From assembly GCA_023954195.1 (NCBI GenBank), contig JAMLIK010000001.1, forward strand, positions 248,001 to 312,000: a DNA stretch of 64,000 bases. The letters run 5' to 3'. Below are positions 1-9,305 of this stretch, in pieces; the stretch's first letter is position 1, and each line of letters opens with the position of its first letter. This DNA is from Xanthobacteraceae bacterium. Its GTDB lineage: Bacteria; Pseudomonadota; Alphaproteobacteria; Rhizobiales; Xanthobacteraceae. The translations under genes were made by a program, and so were the position numbers. The notes beneath the pieces were generated by a model. The model was given only the letters and a program-made list of their open reading frames with translations. It did no database searches and was not told where the DNA came from.

Positions 1-64
1 CCGTCCAAGAGCCGGATCCAAAGCCGGATCCGATGTCCGGCCGCATCGGCCGAAAGGGGGGAGC

Positions 65-1348
65 ATGAGCGCCAACGACAACAAGAAACGCATTTTCGAT
101 GCCGTCGATGCCGGCTTCGACGCTCAACTGGAAACCACCAGACAGCTTGTTGCCATACCCAGCACGCGCGGCGCGGAAGGCCCTTGCCAGGATTTGATCG
201 GCGACCTGTTGCGCGCGCGCGGCTACGAGGTGGACGACTGGCATATCAATCTCGACGACCTCAAGGGCCTGCGCGGCTACGGTCCGATCGAGCACGATTT
301 TTCCCGCGCGCGCACCGTGGTCGGCACCTACCGGCCGGCGACCGAGGTGGGCAAGTCGCTGATTATTCAGGGCCATTGCGACGTGGTGCCGGCGGGACCG
401 CTAGACATGTGGGAGACGCCGCCGTTCCAGCCGACCATCAAGGACGGCCGGATGTACGGTCGCGGCGCCTGCGACATGAAATCCGGCACCATCGCCGCGC
501 TGTATGCCCTCGACGCCATCAGGGCCGCGGGGTTGAGGCCGACCGCGCGGATCCATTTCCAGTCGGTGATAGAGGAGGAATCGACCGGCGTCGGCGCGCT
601 CTCGACCATTCAGCGCGGCTATCGCGCCGATGCCTGCTTCATTCCGGAGCCGACCGAGGGCCACATGATCCGCTCGCAGGTCGGGGTGATCTGGTTCCGG
701 ATCCGGGTGCGCGGCTTCCCGGTGCATGTCTATCAGGCCGGCGCGGGCTCCAACGCCATCACCGCCGCCTATCACCTGATCCAGGCGGTGGAGAAGCTGG
801 AAATCGAATGGAACAAGCGCGCGGCAGGCGACAAGTATTTCAAGGACGTCAATCACCCGATTAATTTCAATCCGGGCATCATCAAGGGCGGCGACTGGGC
901 CTCCAGCGTGCCGGCTTGGTGCGATGTCGATTGCCGGATCGCGGTGCTGCCGGGCTGGTCGATCGCGGAGTGCCAGAAGGAGATTCTCGCCTGCGTCACC
1001 AACGCGGCGCGCGATCATCGTTTCCTGTCGAACAACCCGCCGCAGGTGGAGTGGTCGGGATTCCTCTCGGAGGGCTATGAACTGACCGATTCGGCCGCGC
1101 CGGAGGCCGCCTTCGCCAAGGCGTTCGACGCCGTCTATGGCGGCGCGGTGCCGGAGCGCGCCTTCACGGCGTTGACCGATACGCGGTTCTACGGCCTTAA
1201 CGCCGGCATCCCGAGCCTGTGCTTCGGCGCCTCGGGCGAGGCCATGCACGGCTTCAACGAATATGTGGATCTGGAATCGCTGCGGAAATCCACCAAGGCG
1301 ACGGCGCTATTCATCGCGGAATGGTGCGGGGTGGAGCCACTGCAATAA
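65..1348 (+). CDS. M20 family metallo-deacylase (ArgE/DapE type)
   Basis: A 427-residue zinc-dependent amidohydrolase of the M20 family, which removes acyl groups from N-acyl amino acids or related amides in the cytoplasm. Visible are the metal-binding GHCDVVPAG (His near residue 103), GRGACDMKSG (bridging Asp near 138) and the catalytic glutamate pair in VIEEEST (near 172). The dimerisation domain lies roughly at 200-310. A purine-rich ribosome site (ggggggag, 55-62) sits just before the ATG. The thioesterase gene follows after 14 bases, so the two are probably co-transcribed. The family includes ArgE, DapE and several less specific deacylases; sequence alone does not fix the substrate, so no symbol is given. 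Confidence 0.88.
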   Translation: MSANDNKKRIFDAVDAGFDAQLETTRQLVAIPSTRGAEGPCQDLIGDLLRARGYEVDDWHINLDDLKGLRGYGPIEHDFSRARTVVGTYRPATEVGKSLIIQGHCDVVPAGPLDMWETPPFQPTIKDGRMYGRGACDMKSGTIAALYALDAIRAAGLRPTARIHFQSVIEEESTGVGALSTIQRGYRADACFIPEPTEGHMIRSQVGVIWFRIRVRGFPVHVYQAGAGSNAITAAYHLIQAVEKLEIEWNKRAAGDKYFKDVNHPINFNPGIIKGGDWASSVPAWCDVDCRIAVLPGWSIAECQKEILACVTNAARDHRFLSNNPPQVEWSGFLSEGYELTDSAAPEAAFAKAFDAVYGGAVPERAFTALTDTRFYGLNAGIPSLCFGASGEAMHGFNEYVDLESLRKSTKATALFIAEWCGVEPLQ

Positions 1349-1362
1349 TAAGGAGGCGCGGC

Positions 1363-1761
1363 GTGGACCTGCTCGACAAGATCAATTCCATGAAAATGCC
1401 GTTCGCGGAGCTGAAGGGGGTGACCTTCGTCGAGGCCACGCCGGAGCGGGTGGTGGCGCGAATGCTGGTGCGGCCGGACCTGTGTACGCTCGGCCACGCG
1501 ATCCACGGCGGCGCGGTGATGGCGCTGGCGGATTCGGTCGGCGCGGCGGCCACCGTCATCAACCTGCCGGCCGACGCCAAGGGCACCACGACGATCGAGA
1601 GCAAGACCAATTTCGTCGGCGCGGCCCGCGAGGGAACCACGGTGACGGCGACCGCCACGCCGGTGCATCGCGGCCGCCGCACCCAGGTCTGGCAGACCCG
1701 AGTCGAAGGCGAGGACGGCAAACTGGTCGCCGTGACGACCCAGACCCAGATGGTCCTTTGA
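1363..1761 (+). CDS. PaaI family hotdog-fold thioesterase
   Basis: A 132-residue single hotdog-domain protein. The motif HAIHGGAVMALADSVGA (about residues 45-61) is the signature helix of PaaI/YdiI-type acyl-CoA thioesterases, with HGG at the helix start and Asp as the likely catalytic acid. The start chosen is GTG at 1363, because AGGAGG lies at 1351-1356 with six bases between; a longer in-frame reading from 1219 would overlap the deacylase and has no such site. It probably forms an operon with the upstream M20 deacylase, suggesting a role in turnover of an acylated or CoA-linked small molecule; that is inference. Confidence 0.85.
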   Translation: MDLLDKINSMKMPFAELKGVTFVEATPERVVARMLVRPDLCTLGHAIHGGAVMALADSVGAAATVINLPADAKGTTTIESKTNFVGAAREGTTVTATATPVHRGRRTQVWQTRVEGEDGKLVAVTTQTQMVL

Positions 1762-1919
1762 TACCTTAACAGTTTGTTACGGTTAATGATTCAGCCGCGA
1801 CATCCGGTCGCGATTTGAGACAAATTTGCCACTTGCAATTTATGGTGCAGCGCACAATATCCGAAGTCTAGGGAACGACGCCTCCTTGTAGGGCTTGTGC
1901 CAACAAAGGAGATTGGACC

Positions 1920-2561
1920 ATGCGCGACGAGATCAATGCGATCGGCTTGCCCGGCGTAGTCAGGCGACTGGATCGGCAGGAGATGCCGTTGCTGCGCGAA
2001 CACCTGCTGCGTCTGGATAGCGAAAGCCGGCACGACCGCTTCAACGGCTTCGCCGACGAGAGTTTCATCGAGCGCTATGCCGCCAAGTGCGCCACCGACG
2101 GCACCGTCGTCATCGCCTATCTTGAGGGCGACGAGGTGCTGGCCGCCGCTGAGCTGCATCCGGCGGACGGCGAAATCAGCCAACTCCCGGAGGTGGCCTT
2201 CAGCGTCGACCGCAAGGTGCGCCGCCGGGGACTTGGCAGCGTGCTGTTCCGCCGCCTCATCTCCGAGGCGAAGCGGCGGGATTACGGCAGCCTGCGCGTC
2301 ACGACCGGGGCGCAGAACGAGGCGATGCGTGCGCTCGCCAACAAGTTTGGCGCCCACCTGACGTTCCGTCACGGCGAATCGACTGGTGAGATCGATCTGC
2401 GCAAGCCGCCGGCGTCGACCGTGCCGGGCTTCGATCTTGCCGACGTGCTCGCGGTGCCCGAGGCCTGGGCTCGCGTGATCGCCCGCTCCCAGCGCGATTA
2501 TTGGAGCTGGTGGCTGCGGATGTCCCGCTGGCAGTTGCCGGTGCCGATGATCTGGCAATAA
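1920..2561 (+). CDS. GNAT family N-acetyltransferase
   Basis: A 213-residue protein with one GNAT acetyl-CoA-dependent acyltransferase domain. The acetyl-CoA pyrophosphate loop is seen as VRRRGLGSVLFRRL (about residues 100-113), preceded by the central beta strand VAFSVDRK and followed by a helix-strand pair with LRVTTGAQNEAMRALANKFGA. An N-terminal helical stretch (1-40) and a Trp-rich C-terminus (about 185-205, WSWWLRMSRW) flank it. An AAGGAG ribosome site precedes the ATG. The gene stands alone and ends just ahead of a strong terminator. The acceptor, protein or small molecule, cannot be read from the sequence. Confidence 0.85.
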   Translation: MRDEINAIGLPGVVRRLDRQEMPLLREHLLRLDSESRHDRFNGFADESFIERYAAKCATDGTVVIAYLEGDEVLAAAELHPADGEISQLPEVAFSVDRKVRRRGLGSVLFRRLISEAKRRDYGSLRVTTGAQNEAMRALANKFGAHLTFRHGESTGEIDLRKPPASTVPGFDLADVLAVPEAWARVIARSQRDYWSWWLRMSRWQLPVPMIWQ

Positions 2562-2611
2562 GTAATTATTACCAGACGGTTGTCCCGTAAATTGAAGGGA
2601 ATGATTTAACA

Positions 2612-2646
2612 AAAAAGCCCCGCATCCGGCCGGATGCGGGGCTTTT
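2612..2646. terminator. Bidirectional rho-independent terminator
   Basis: A near-perfect GC-rich hairpin (AAGCCCCGCATCCG paired with CGGATGCGGGGCTT) flanked by an A run on the left and a T run on the right, so it can act on both strands. It lies exactly between the convergent GNAT gene and the small minus-strand gene. Confidence 0.9.
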
Positions 2647-2660
2647 CGCGATGGACCGGT

Positions 2661-2966
2661 TCACATGCCGGGGCGGCGGTCGTTGCCGAAACGGCGGACC
2701 GCGCGGCGCTCCACCACTACGGTGCGCTGCGCGCCAGGCTCGCCGGCGATGACCTGCTTGGTGCGGACGCGGGCCGCGGTGCGGCCGGCCTTGCGCACCT
2801 CGCTCTGGACCGCGGCAAGCGGCAGGCCCATCAGCGCGGCGGCGATTTCGGCCTGTTCGTCGGCGTTATCGGTGATGCCCATGGCCGCGAAAATGGCTTC
2901 ACCCAGCGTCGGCGGGTCGCGCCGCACGCGCCGGGAACCATATTTCGTCATCCAGTTGTCGCTCAT
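2661..2966 (-). CDS. Conserved hypothetical small basic protein
   Basis: A 101-residue protein beginning MSDNWMTKYGSRRVRRDPP. I do not recognise a named domain. The first half is a short basic segment and an acidic helix (LGEAIFAAMGITDNADEQAEIAAALMGLP); the second half is rich in Arg and Val (VRKAGRTAARVRTKQVIAG, then VVVERRAVRRFG). No signal peptide or membrane segment is seen. The start at 2966 is preferred over a start at 3053 because the extra N-terminus looks like non-coding translation; ATG at 2969 is an equal alternative. The gene ends in the shared bidirectional terminator. Function unknown. Confidence 0.65.
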   Translation of the reverse strand: MSDNWMTKYGSRRVRRDPPTLGEAIFAAMGITDNADEQAEIAAALMGLPLAAVQSEVRKAGRTAARVRTKQVIAGEPGAQRTVVVERRAVRRFGNDRRPGM

Positions 2967-3192
2967 CATCGTCAATCCATCAGTAACTTTCCGGTAGGAT
3001 AGCGCGTTTTTGCTGCAATGCAATATGCGAGGCCCCGCAAGGCTGCCATGCACGACACTCCCTCGCCGGCTTCCGCCGAATCGGGCGGCAGAAAGGATCC
3101 GACCGCTAAACTTTTCGGGATATTTATAAGCGAGTTTCAGGAGGATCCCGCTAAGTTGCCCCTATTCCAATCCGAAGGCGGGGGACATCGTC

Positions 3193-3393
3193 ATGTTGAA
3201 GGATTTACCGGATCACGGTTTGCCGCTCGTTCAGCTCAAGGAACTGCGGCGCGATTTGGTGGTCGCCTTGCAGAAGTGCAGGGGCGCGGTGACCATGGAC
3301 GAACTGATGCGCATCGCCGCGGTGCAGGCCGCGATTTCGGCGTTCGAGGATGTCATCAGCGATCTCGACGCCGAGCTGGAAGCCGCCGCCTAG
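3193..3393 (+). CDS. Small helical protein of unknown function
   Basis: A 66-residue acidic protein predicted almost entirely helical, with two amphipathic helices (LVQLKELRRDLVVALQKC, then MDELMRIAAVQAAISAFEDV) that could pair as a coiled coil or helical hairpin. No known domain is recognised. The ATG lies a few bases after a G-rich stretch (ggcggggg). It stands alone between two minus-strand genes, with a dispersed intergenic repeat directly after its stop codon. Codon use and composition match the neighbours, which supports a real gene. Confidence 0.55.
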   Translation: MLKDLPDHGLPLVQLKELRRDLVVALQKCRGAVTMDELMRIAAVQAAISAFEDVISDLDAELEAAA

Positions 3394-3403
3394 AGCCAGT
3401 TCG

Positions 3404-3475
3404 GTTCCGATCGAATCGGAACGAAGCTCTATCTTTTGCTTTAACGCTTTTTCTCCACGCGAACCGGCATCCGAG
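3404..3475. repeat. Dispersed intergenic repeat, copy 1
   Basis: Begins with a perfect palindrome (GTTCCGAT, three bases, ATCGGAAC at 3404-3422), followed by an A/T-rich block and ACGCGAACCGGCATCCG. The same block in opposite orientation occurs at 38965-39020 (GCGGATTCCGGTTCGCGT). The layout resembles short repeats common between genes in Bradyrhizobium-type genomes. Confidence 0.6.
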
Positions 3476-3476
3476 T

Positions 3477-5641
<2,165 letters not shown>

Positions 5642-5662
5642 GGCGACGCCGAGGAATCATCG

Positions 5663-6706
5663 ATGAGCGACGCCGCCAAAATCCTGCCGCCGCTGCTGCG
5701 CGCGCTGACGGTGCTGGAATTCATCGCGCGTCATCTCGACCCGATGACCTTCGACGAGATGTTCGCGGCGGTGGGGACGCCGGATGCGGCATTGCGCGAA
5801 GCCTTGCAGGGACATGAGGCGGACGACGCGCCGCCGGCGGCCTCGGCGCGCCTCGCGCTGGCGGCGTTCGACGCCATGCGGACAGCATCGGCCAAGGGCG
5901 ACGATCTCTACGCGATCTTTGGCGCGTTGCGCTATCTGCCGCGCGCGCTGGAGGCGCTCTATCCGCTGGCGTCGCGCGATCCCGTCGTCAACGGCTTTTT
6001 CCTCGATCCGTCGCTGCGCGTCGACGCCGACGCCGCGACCCGCGCCATGCAGCCACCTCGTGAGGGCGAAACCGGCGTGATCCATGTCGACAACGAACGC
6101 GGCAGCCGCGGCGGCTATTCGCTCTACGTGCCGGAAGGCTATTCACCGGGGCGGCCGCTGTCGCTGGTGATGGCGCTGCACGGCGGCTCCGGCCACGGCC
6201 GCGCGTTCCTGTGGAGCTGGCTGCGCGACGCCCGCAGCTTTGACGCGATCGTCGTCGCGCCGACCGCGACCGGACGGACCTGGGCCCTGGCGGGCGACGA
6301 CGCCGACACGCCGAACCTCCATCGCATTCTCGATGCCATCGCGGCGCGCTGGCCGGTCGATCCGGCGCGGCTCTTGCTCACCGGCATGAGCGACGGCGGC
6401 ACCTTCTGTTACGTCAGCGGGCTTGAGGCGGGCTCGCGCTTCACCCATCTCGCGCCGGTGTCGGCGACCTTTCATCCGATGCTGACGGCGCTGGCCGACG
6501 CCGAGCGCCTCGAAGGGCTGCCGATCCATATTACCCACGGCGCGCGCGACTGGATGTTTCCCGTGGAGGTGGCGCGCCGCGCCGGCGCGGCGCTGGCGGC
6601 GGCCGGCGCCTCCGTCACCTATGCCGAGATCGACGATCTCAGCCATTGCTATCCGCGCGAGATCAACGCCGCGCTGTTGACGTGGCTGCGCGACAGCCCG
6701 CGCTGA
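5663..6706 (+). CDS. Alpha/beta hydrolase (esterase/phospholipase type)
   Basis: A 347-residue protein. The first 125 residues are a helical region of unknown role; the rest is an alpha/beta hydrolase fold. The oxyanion segment is MALHGGSGHGR (about 172-182), the nucleophile elbow GMSDGG (Ser near 240), and a likely acid and base occur in THGARDWMFP and DLSHCYPREI. No signal peptide is seen, so a cytoplasmic enzyme is likely. It directly follows pobA, so hydrolysis of an aromatic ester feeding the 4-hydroxybenzoate pathway is an attractive but unproven role. Confidence 0.75.
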   Translation: MSDAAKILPPLLRALTVLEFIARHLDPMTFDEMFAAVGTPDAALREALQGHEADDAPPAASARLALAAFDAMRTASAKGDDLYAIFGALRYLPRALEALYPLASRDPVVNGFFLDPSLRVDADAATRAMQPPREGETGVIHVDNERGSRGGYSLYVPEGYSPGRPLSLVMALHGGSGHGRAFLWSWLRDARSFDAIVVAPTATGRTWALAGDDADTPNLHRILDAIAARWPVDPARLLLTGMSDGGTFCYVSGLEAGSRFTHLAPVSATFHPMLTALADAERLEGLPIHITHGARDWMFPVEVARRAGAALAAAGASVTYAEIDDLSHCYPREINAALLTWLRDSPR

Positions 6707-6751
6707 AACGCTTTGTTAAAGCCTGTTTCGGGTGATTTGCGCCTGATCCGA

Positions 6752-6770
6752 TTCGTTCTTTTGGAACGAA
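6752..6770. terminator. Stem-loop between convergent genes
   Basis: A seven-base perfect stem (TTCGTTC/GAACGAA) with a T-rich loop, between the esterase and the convergent transporter gene. It is short and lacks a clear T tail, so termination is a possibility only. Confidence 0.4.
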
Positions 6771-6802
6771 ATGGAGTCGTTTCGTGAACATCGCGAGGGC
6801 GG

Positions 6803-7702
6803 CTATTCCGCCGGGTTGGGATCGCGCCGCAGCGCCAGCGCGACGCCGGCCAGCGTCAGCAGCAGCGCCGCGATTTCGCGCAGGCCGAACGGATCGCCGA
6901 GGAACAGCGCGCCGGCGCTGACGCCGACGATCGGCACGCCGAGCGAGCCGGTGGTGGCGGCGGCGGGCTTGAGGCGGCTCAACGCGCCGAACCAGGTGAC
7001 GTAGGCGATCGCCATCGGCCCCAGCGTCATGTAAAGCATCAGCGCCCAGCCGCGCGGCGACAGCGCGCCCAGATCAGGATGCTCGAAGGCGAGCCCGATG
7101 ATGACCATCGGCACGCAGCCGAGCGTCAACTGCCAGGCCACCAGCGCGAACGGCTTGAGCGGGATCGGCGTCCGCGCGGTGACGCTGCCGAAGGCGAACA
7201 GGATCGCGCAGCCGAGCGCCAGCACCACGCCGGTCAGTTTGTCGGGATCGAAGGTGACGCTCTGGCCGCTGAACAGCACGGCGAGGCCGGCGAACGCCAG
7301 CACCAGCGCGGCGACGCCGCGCAAGGTCGGCCGCTCGCCCAGCACCGGCCAGGCGAACAGCATGGTCCAGATCGGCATGGTGTAGGCGAGCAGCGCCGCC
7401 TCGGCGATCGGCAGGTACTTCATCGCCACCGTGCCCAGCCCCATCCAGGCGAACACGTTGGTGAAGGCGGCGAAGCCGAGCCGGGGCCAGAAGCGCCGCG
7501 CGACCGCGAGGCTCTCGCCGCGCCGCAGCGCGATGACCGCGAGCAGGGCGGCGGCGGCGACGCCGGCGACGCCGCGTGAAAACAGCGGCGGCCATTCCAG
7601 CAACAGCACCTTCACCGCCGGCCAGTTCAGACCCCAGGTGAGAATGGTGATGGCGAGAAACAGGTATCCGGCGAGGCGGGGGTCGGACGGCGGCTTCAGC
7701 AT
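6803..7702 (-). CDS. EamA/DMT family transporter
   Basis: A 299-residue inner-membrane protein with about ten hydrophobic segments arranged as two EamA repeats (roughly 10-140 and 150-290). The first helix carries ITILTWGLNWPAVK, a typical DMT start, and the second repeat contains the conserved ending GALFLGDPFGLREIAALLL. The family exports amino acids and other metabolites or drugs. It resembles the two EamA genes at 30447 and 31408 (shared GWGLNWP- and YVTWFAAL-type motifs). The substrate cannot be told from sequence. Confidence 0.85.
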   Translation of the reverse strand: MLKPPSDPRLAGYLFLAITILTWGLNWPAVKVLLLEWPPLFSRGVAGVAAAALLAVIALRRGESLAVARRFWPRLGFAAFTNVFAWMGLGTVAMKYLPIAEAALLAYTMPIWTMLFAWPVLGERPTLRGVAALVLAFAGLAVLFSGQSVTFDPDKLTGVVLALGCAILFAFGSVTARTPIPLKPFALVAWQLTLGCVPMVIIGLAFEHPDLGALSPRGWALMLYMTLGPMAIAYVTWFGALSRLKPAAATTGSLGVPIVGVSAGALFLGDPFGLREIAALLLTLAGVALALRRDPNPAE

Positions 7703-7809
7703 GCCCGTCGTTTAGAGGCAAGCCGAGGCGAAGTAAAACGGCGCCGGAGCACGGCAGGGTTGCGTCAGCCGGCTTTTCGACCGATTCGTTGCTTCGGCGG
7801 GATCGATCC

Positions 7810-7827
7810 AAGCAAACAATTTTGCTT
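7810..7827. promoter_or_regulatory. Perfect palindrome upstream of PsiF-repeat gene
   Basis: AAGCAAA-CAAT-TTTGCTT: perfect seven-base arms, about 60 bases before the start codon at 7890. A weak promoter-like pair (TTTTGC and TATCAT at 7843-7848, 17 bases apart) overlaps it, so it could be an operator. The regulator is unknown. Confidence 0.4.
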
Positions 7828-7889
7828 GCGGGACGTTGTCAGTATCATGGGTTCAGGTACGCTGAGCGCCCAACCTCCGGGAGACCACC

Positions 7890-8111
7890 ATGAAAAGCCT
7901 GTCTCTGATCGCCGTGTTGACCCTGTTTGCCGCCGGGCCGGCCCTGGCGCAGTCCTGCAACGCCGTGAGCGCCGACGGCAAGCCGCTCGCCGGCGCCGCC
8001 AAGACCAGCTTCATGAAGAAGTGCTGCGAAGCCAACGCCAAGAGCGCCGAGGGCAAGCCGCTCTCCGGCGCCGCGAAAACCAGCTACGTCAAGAAGTGCA
8101 TGGGAAGCTGA
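7890..8111 (+). CDS. Secreted PsiF repeat protein
   Basis: A 73-residue exported protein. Residues 1-20 are a signal peptide ending in ALAQ. The mature part is two copies of the PsiF repeat: ADGKPLAGAAKTSFMKKC and AEGKPLSGAAKTSYVKKC, each ending in a cysteine. The E. coli member is induced by phosphate starvation, but the family's role is not established. GGGAG precedes the ATG. It is a single-gene unit with its own upstream palindrome and a terminator hairpin after it. Five cysteines remain in the mature protein, so disulphide bonding in the periplasm is likely. Confidence 0.85.
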   Translation: MKSLSLIAVLTLFAAGPALAQSCNAVSADGKPLAGAAKTSFMKKCCEANAKSAEGKPLSGAAKTSYVKKCMGS

Positions 8112-8142
8112 GACGTTTTCCGCGGCGCCAACCCACCCCGAT

Positions 8143-8172
8143 GCGAAAGCCCCCGCGAGCGGGGCTTTCGTT
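8143..8172 (+). terminator. Rho-independent terminator
   Basis: Hairpin GAAAGCCCC/GGGGCTTTC followed by GTTT, 30 bases after the PsiF-repeat gene. The A run on the other side means it may also stop transcription from the right. Confidence 0.75.
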
Positions 8173-8181
8173 TGAGTGGAT

Positions 8182-8263
8182 CGTCATTGCGGGGAGCGAA
8201 GCGACGAAGCAATCCAGCGCCGTCAAAAAAGAACCGGATTGCTTCGCTTCGCTGGCAATGACG
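8182..8263. repeat. REP-like intergenic palindrome, type A
   Basis: An inverted repeat whose arms start CGTCATTGCGGGGAGCGAAG and end TTCGCTTCGCTGGCAATGACG-like, with GAAGCAATCC facing GGATTGCTTC around a 20-base centre. This is the familiar intergenic element of Bradyrhizobium-type genomes. It lies between the convergent PsiF-repeat and yghU-type genes. Confidence 0.8.
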
Positions 8264-8292
8264 TGGCTACAAAACCCGAACGCTTGGCGCGA

Positions 8293-9171
8293 TTACTTCG
8301 CGGCCGCCAGTTTGTCCTGTGTCCTGGTCTCGAAGTCGCCGGCGTCGTGGCGCTCGTGCAATTGCTCCTCGGGGGCGCCGGTGGCGCGGTTGACCATGCG
8401 TCCGCGCTTCACCGCAGGCCGCGCGCCGATCTGCTCGGCCCAGCGCTGCACATGCTTGTAGCTCGCGACATCGAGGAAGGTCGCGGAATCGCCGTAGAGC
8501 GCGCCCTTCATGAGCCCGCCGTACCACGGCCAGATCGCCATGTCGGCGATGGTGTAATCGGGACCGGCGATATAGTCGTTGTCCTTGAGCCTGCGGTCGA
8601 GCACGTCGAGTTGCCGCTTCACCTCCATGGCGAAACGGTCGATGGCGTATTCGATCTTGGTCGGCGCGTAGGCGTAGAAATGGCCGAAGCCGCCGCCGAG
8701 GTAAGGCCCGCTGCCCACCTGCCAGAACAGCCATGACAGGCATTCCGCCCGCCCGGCCGTGTCCGTCGGAATGAACGCGCCGAATTTTTCCGCGAGATAC
8801 AGCAGGATCGAGCCGGATTCGAACACCCGGATCGGCTTGTCGGGATTGCTGCGATCCATCAGCGCCGGAATTTTCGAGTTCGGGTTGACCTCGACGAAGC
8901 CGGAGGAGAACTGATCGCCGTCGCCGATCTTAATCAGCCAGGCATCGTATTCCGCGCCCCGATGGCCGGCCGCCAGAAGCTCCTCCAGCATGATGGTGGC
9001 CTTCTGGCCGTTCGGCGTCGCCAGCGAATAGAGTTGCAGCGGATGCTTGCCGACCGGCAACGCCTTCTCATGCGTCGGCCCGGCGGTCGGTCGATTGATC
9101 GACGCGAACCTGCCGCCGTTCTCCTTGTTCCATGTCCAGACTTTGGGCGGCGTGTAGGGGGCGTCGGTCAT
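8293..9171 (-). CDS. yghU: Glutathione-dependent disulfide-bond oxidoreductase
   Basis: A 292-residue glutathione transferase of the Nu class (YghU/YfcG type), which reduces disulphides with glutathione and has weak peroxidase activity. The N-terminal thioredoxin-like domain (about 45-130) contains LQLYSLATPNGQKATIMLEE and the glutathione-binding FESGSILLYLAEKFG; the C-terminal helical domain (140-260) has DYIAGPDYTIADMAIWPWYG. The long N-terminal extension (YTPPKVWTWNKENGG) is typical of YghU. ATG at 9171 fits that N-terminus; longer in-frame readings upstream look non-coding. Confidence 0.9.
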   Translation of the reverse strand: MTDAPYTPPKVWTWNKENGGRFASINRPTAGPTHEKALPVGKHPLQLYSLATPNGQKATIMLEELLAAGHRGAEYDAWLIKIGDGDQFSSGFVEVNPNSKIPALMDRSNPDKPIRVFESGSILLYLAEKFGAFIPTDTAGRAECLSWLFWQVGSGPYLGGGFGHFYAYAPTKIEYAIDRFAMEVKRQLDVLDRRLKDNDYIAGPDYTIADMAIWPWYGGLMKGALYGDSATFLDVASYKHVQRWAEQIGARPAVKRGRMVNRATGAPEEQLHERHDAGDFETRTQDKLAAAK

Positions 9172-9305
9172 GCGGGGCTCCGGGGAAGAATTGGCGAACT
9201 GCCCCCACAGGTGGCGAAGATCGCCCGCTTTGCAAGAGCCTTCCTGCATGGGAGATGACGCGGCCGCGCACGGCGCGACAAGCGCGACCATGTCGGCCGG
9301 CGCGA

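Noticed and set aside
401..1249. Long minus-strand open frame inside the M20 gene.
   Set aside because: Its composition is Arg/Gly/His-rich, typical of antisense reading of GC-rich genes, and the plus-strand frame has clear family motifs.
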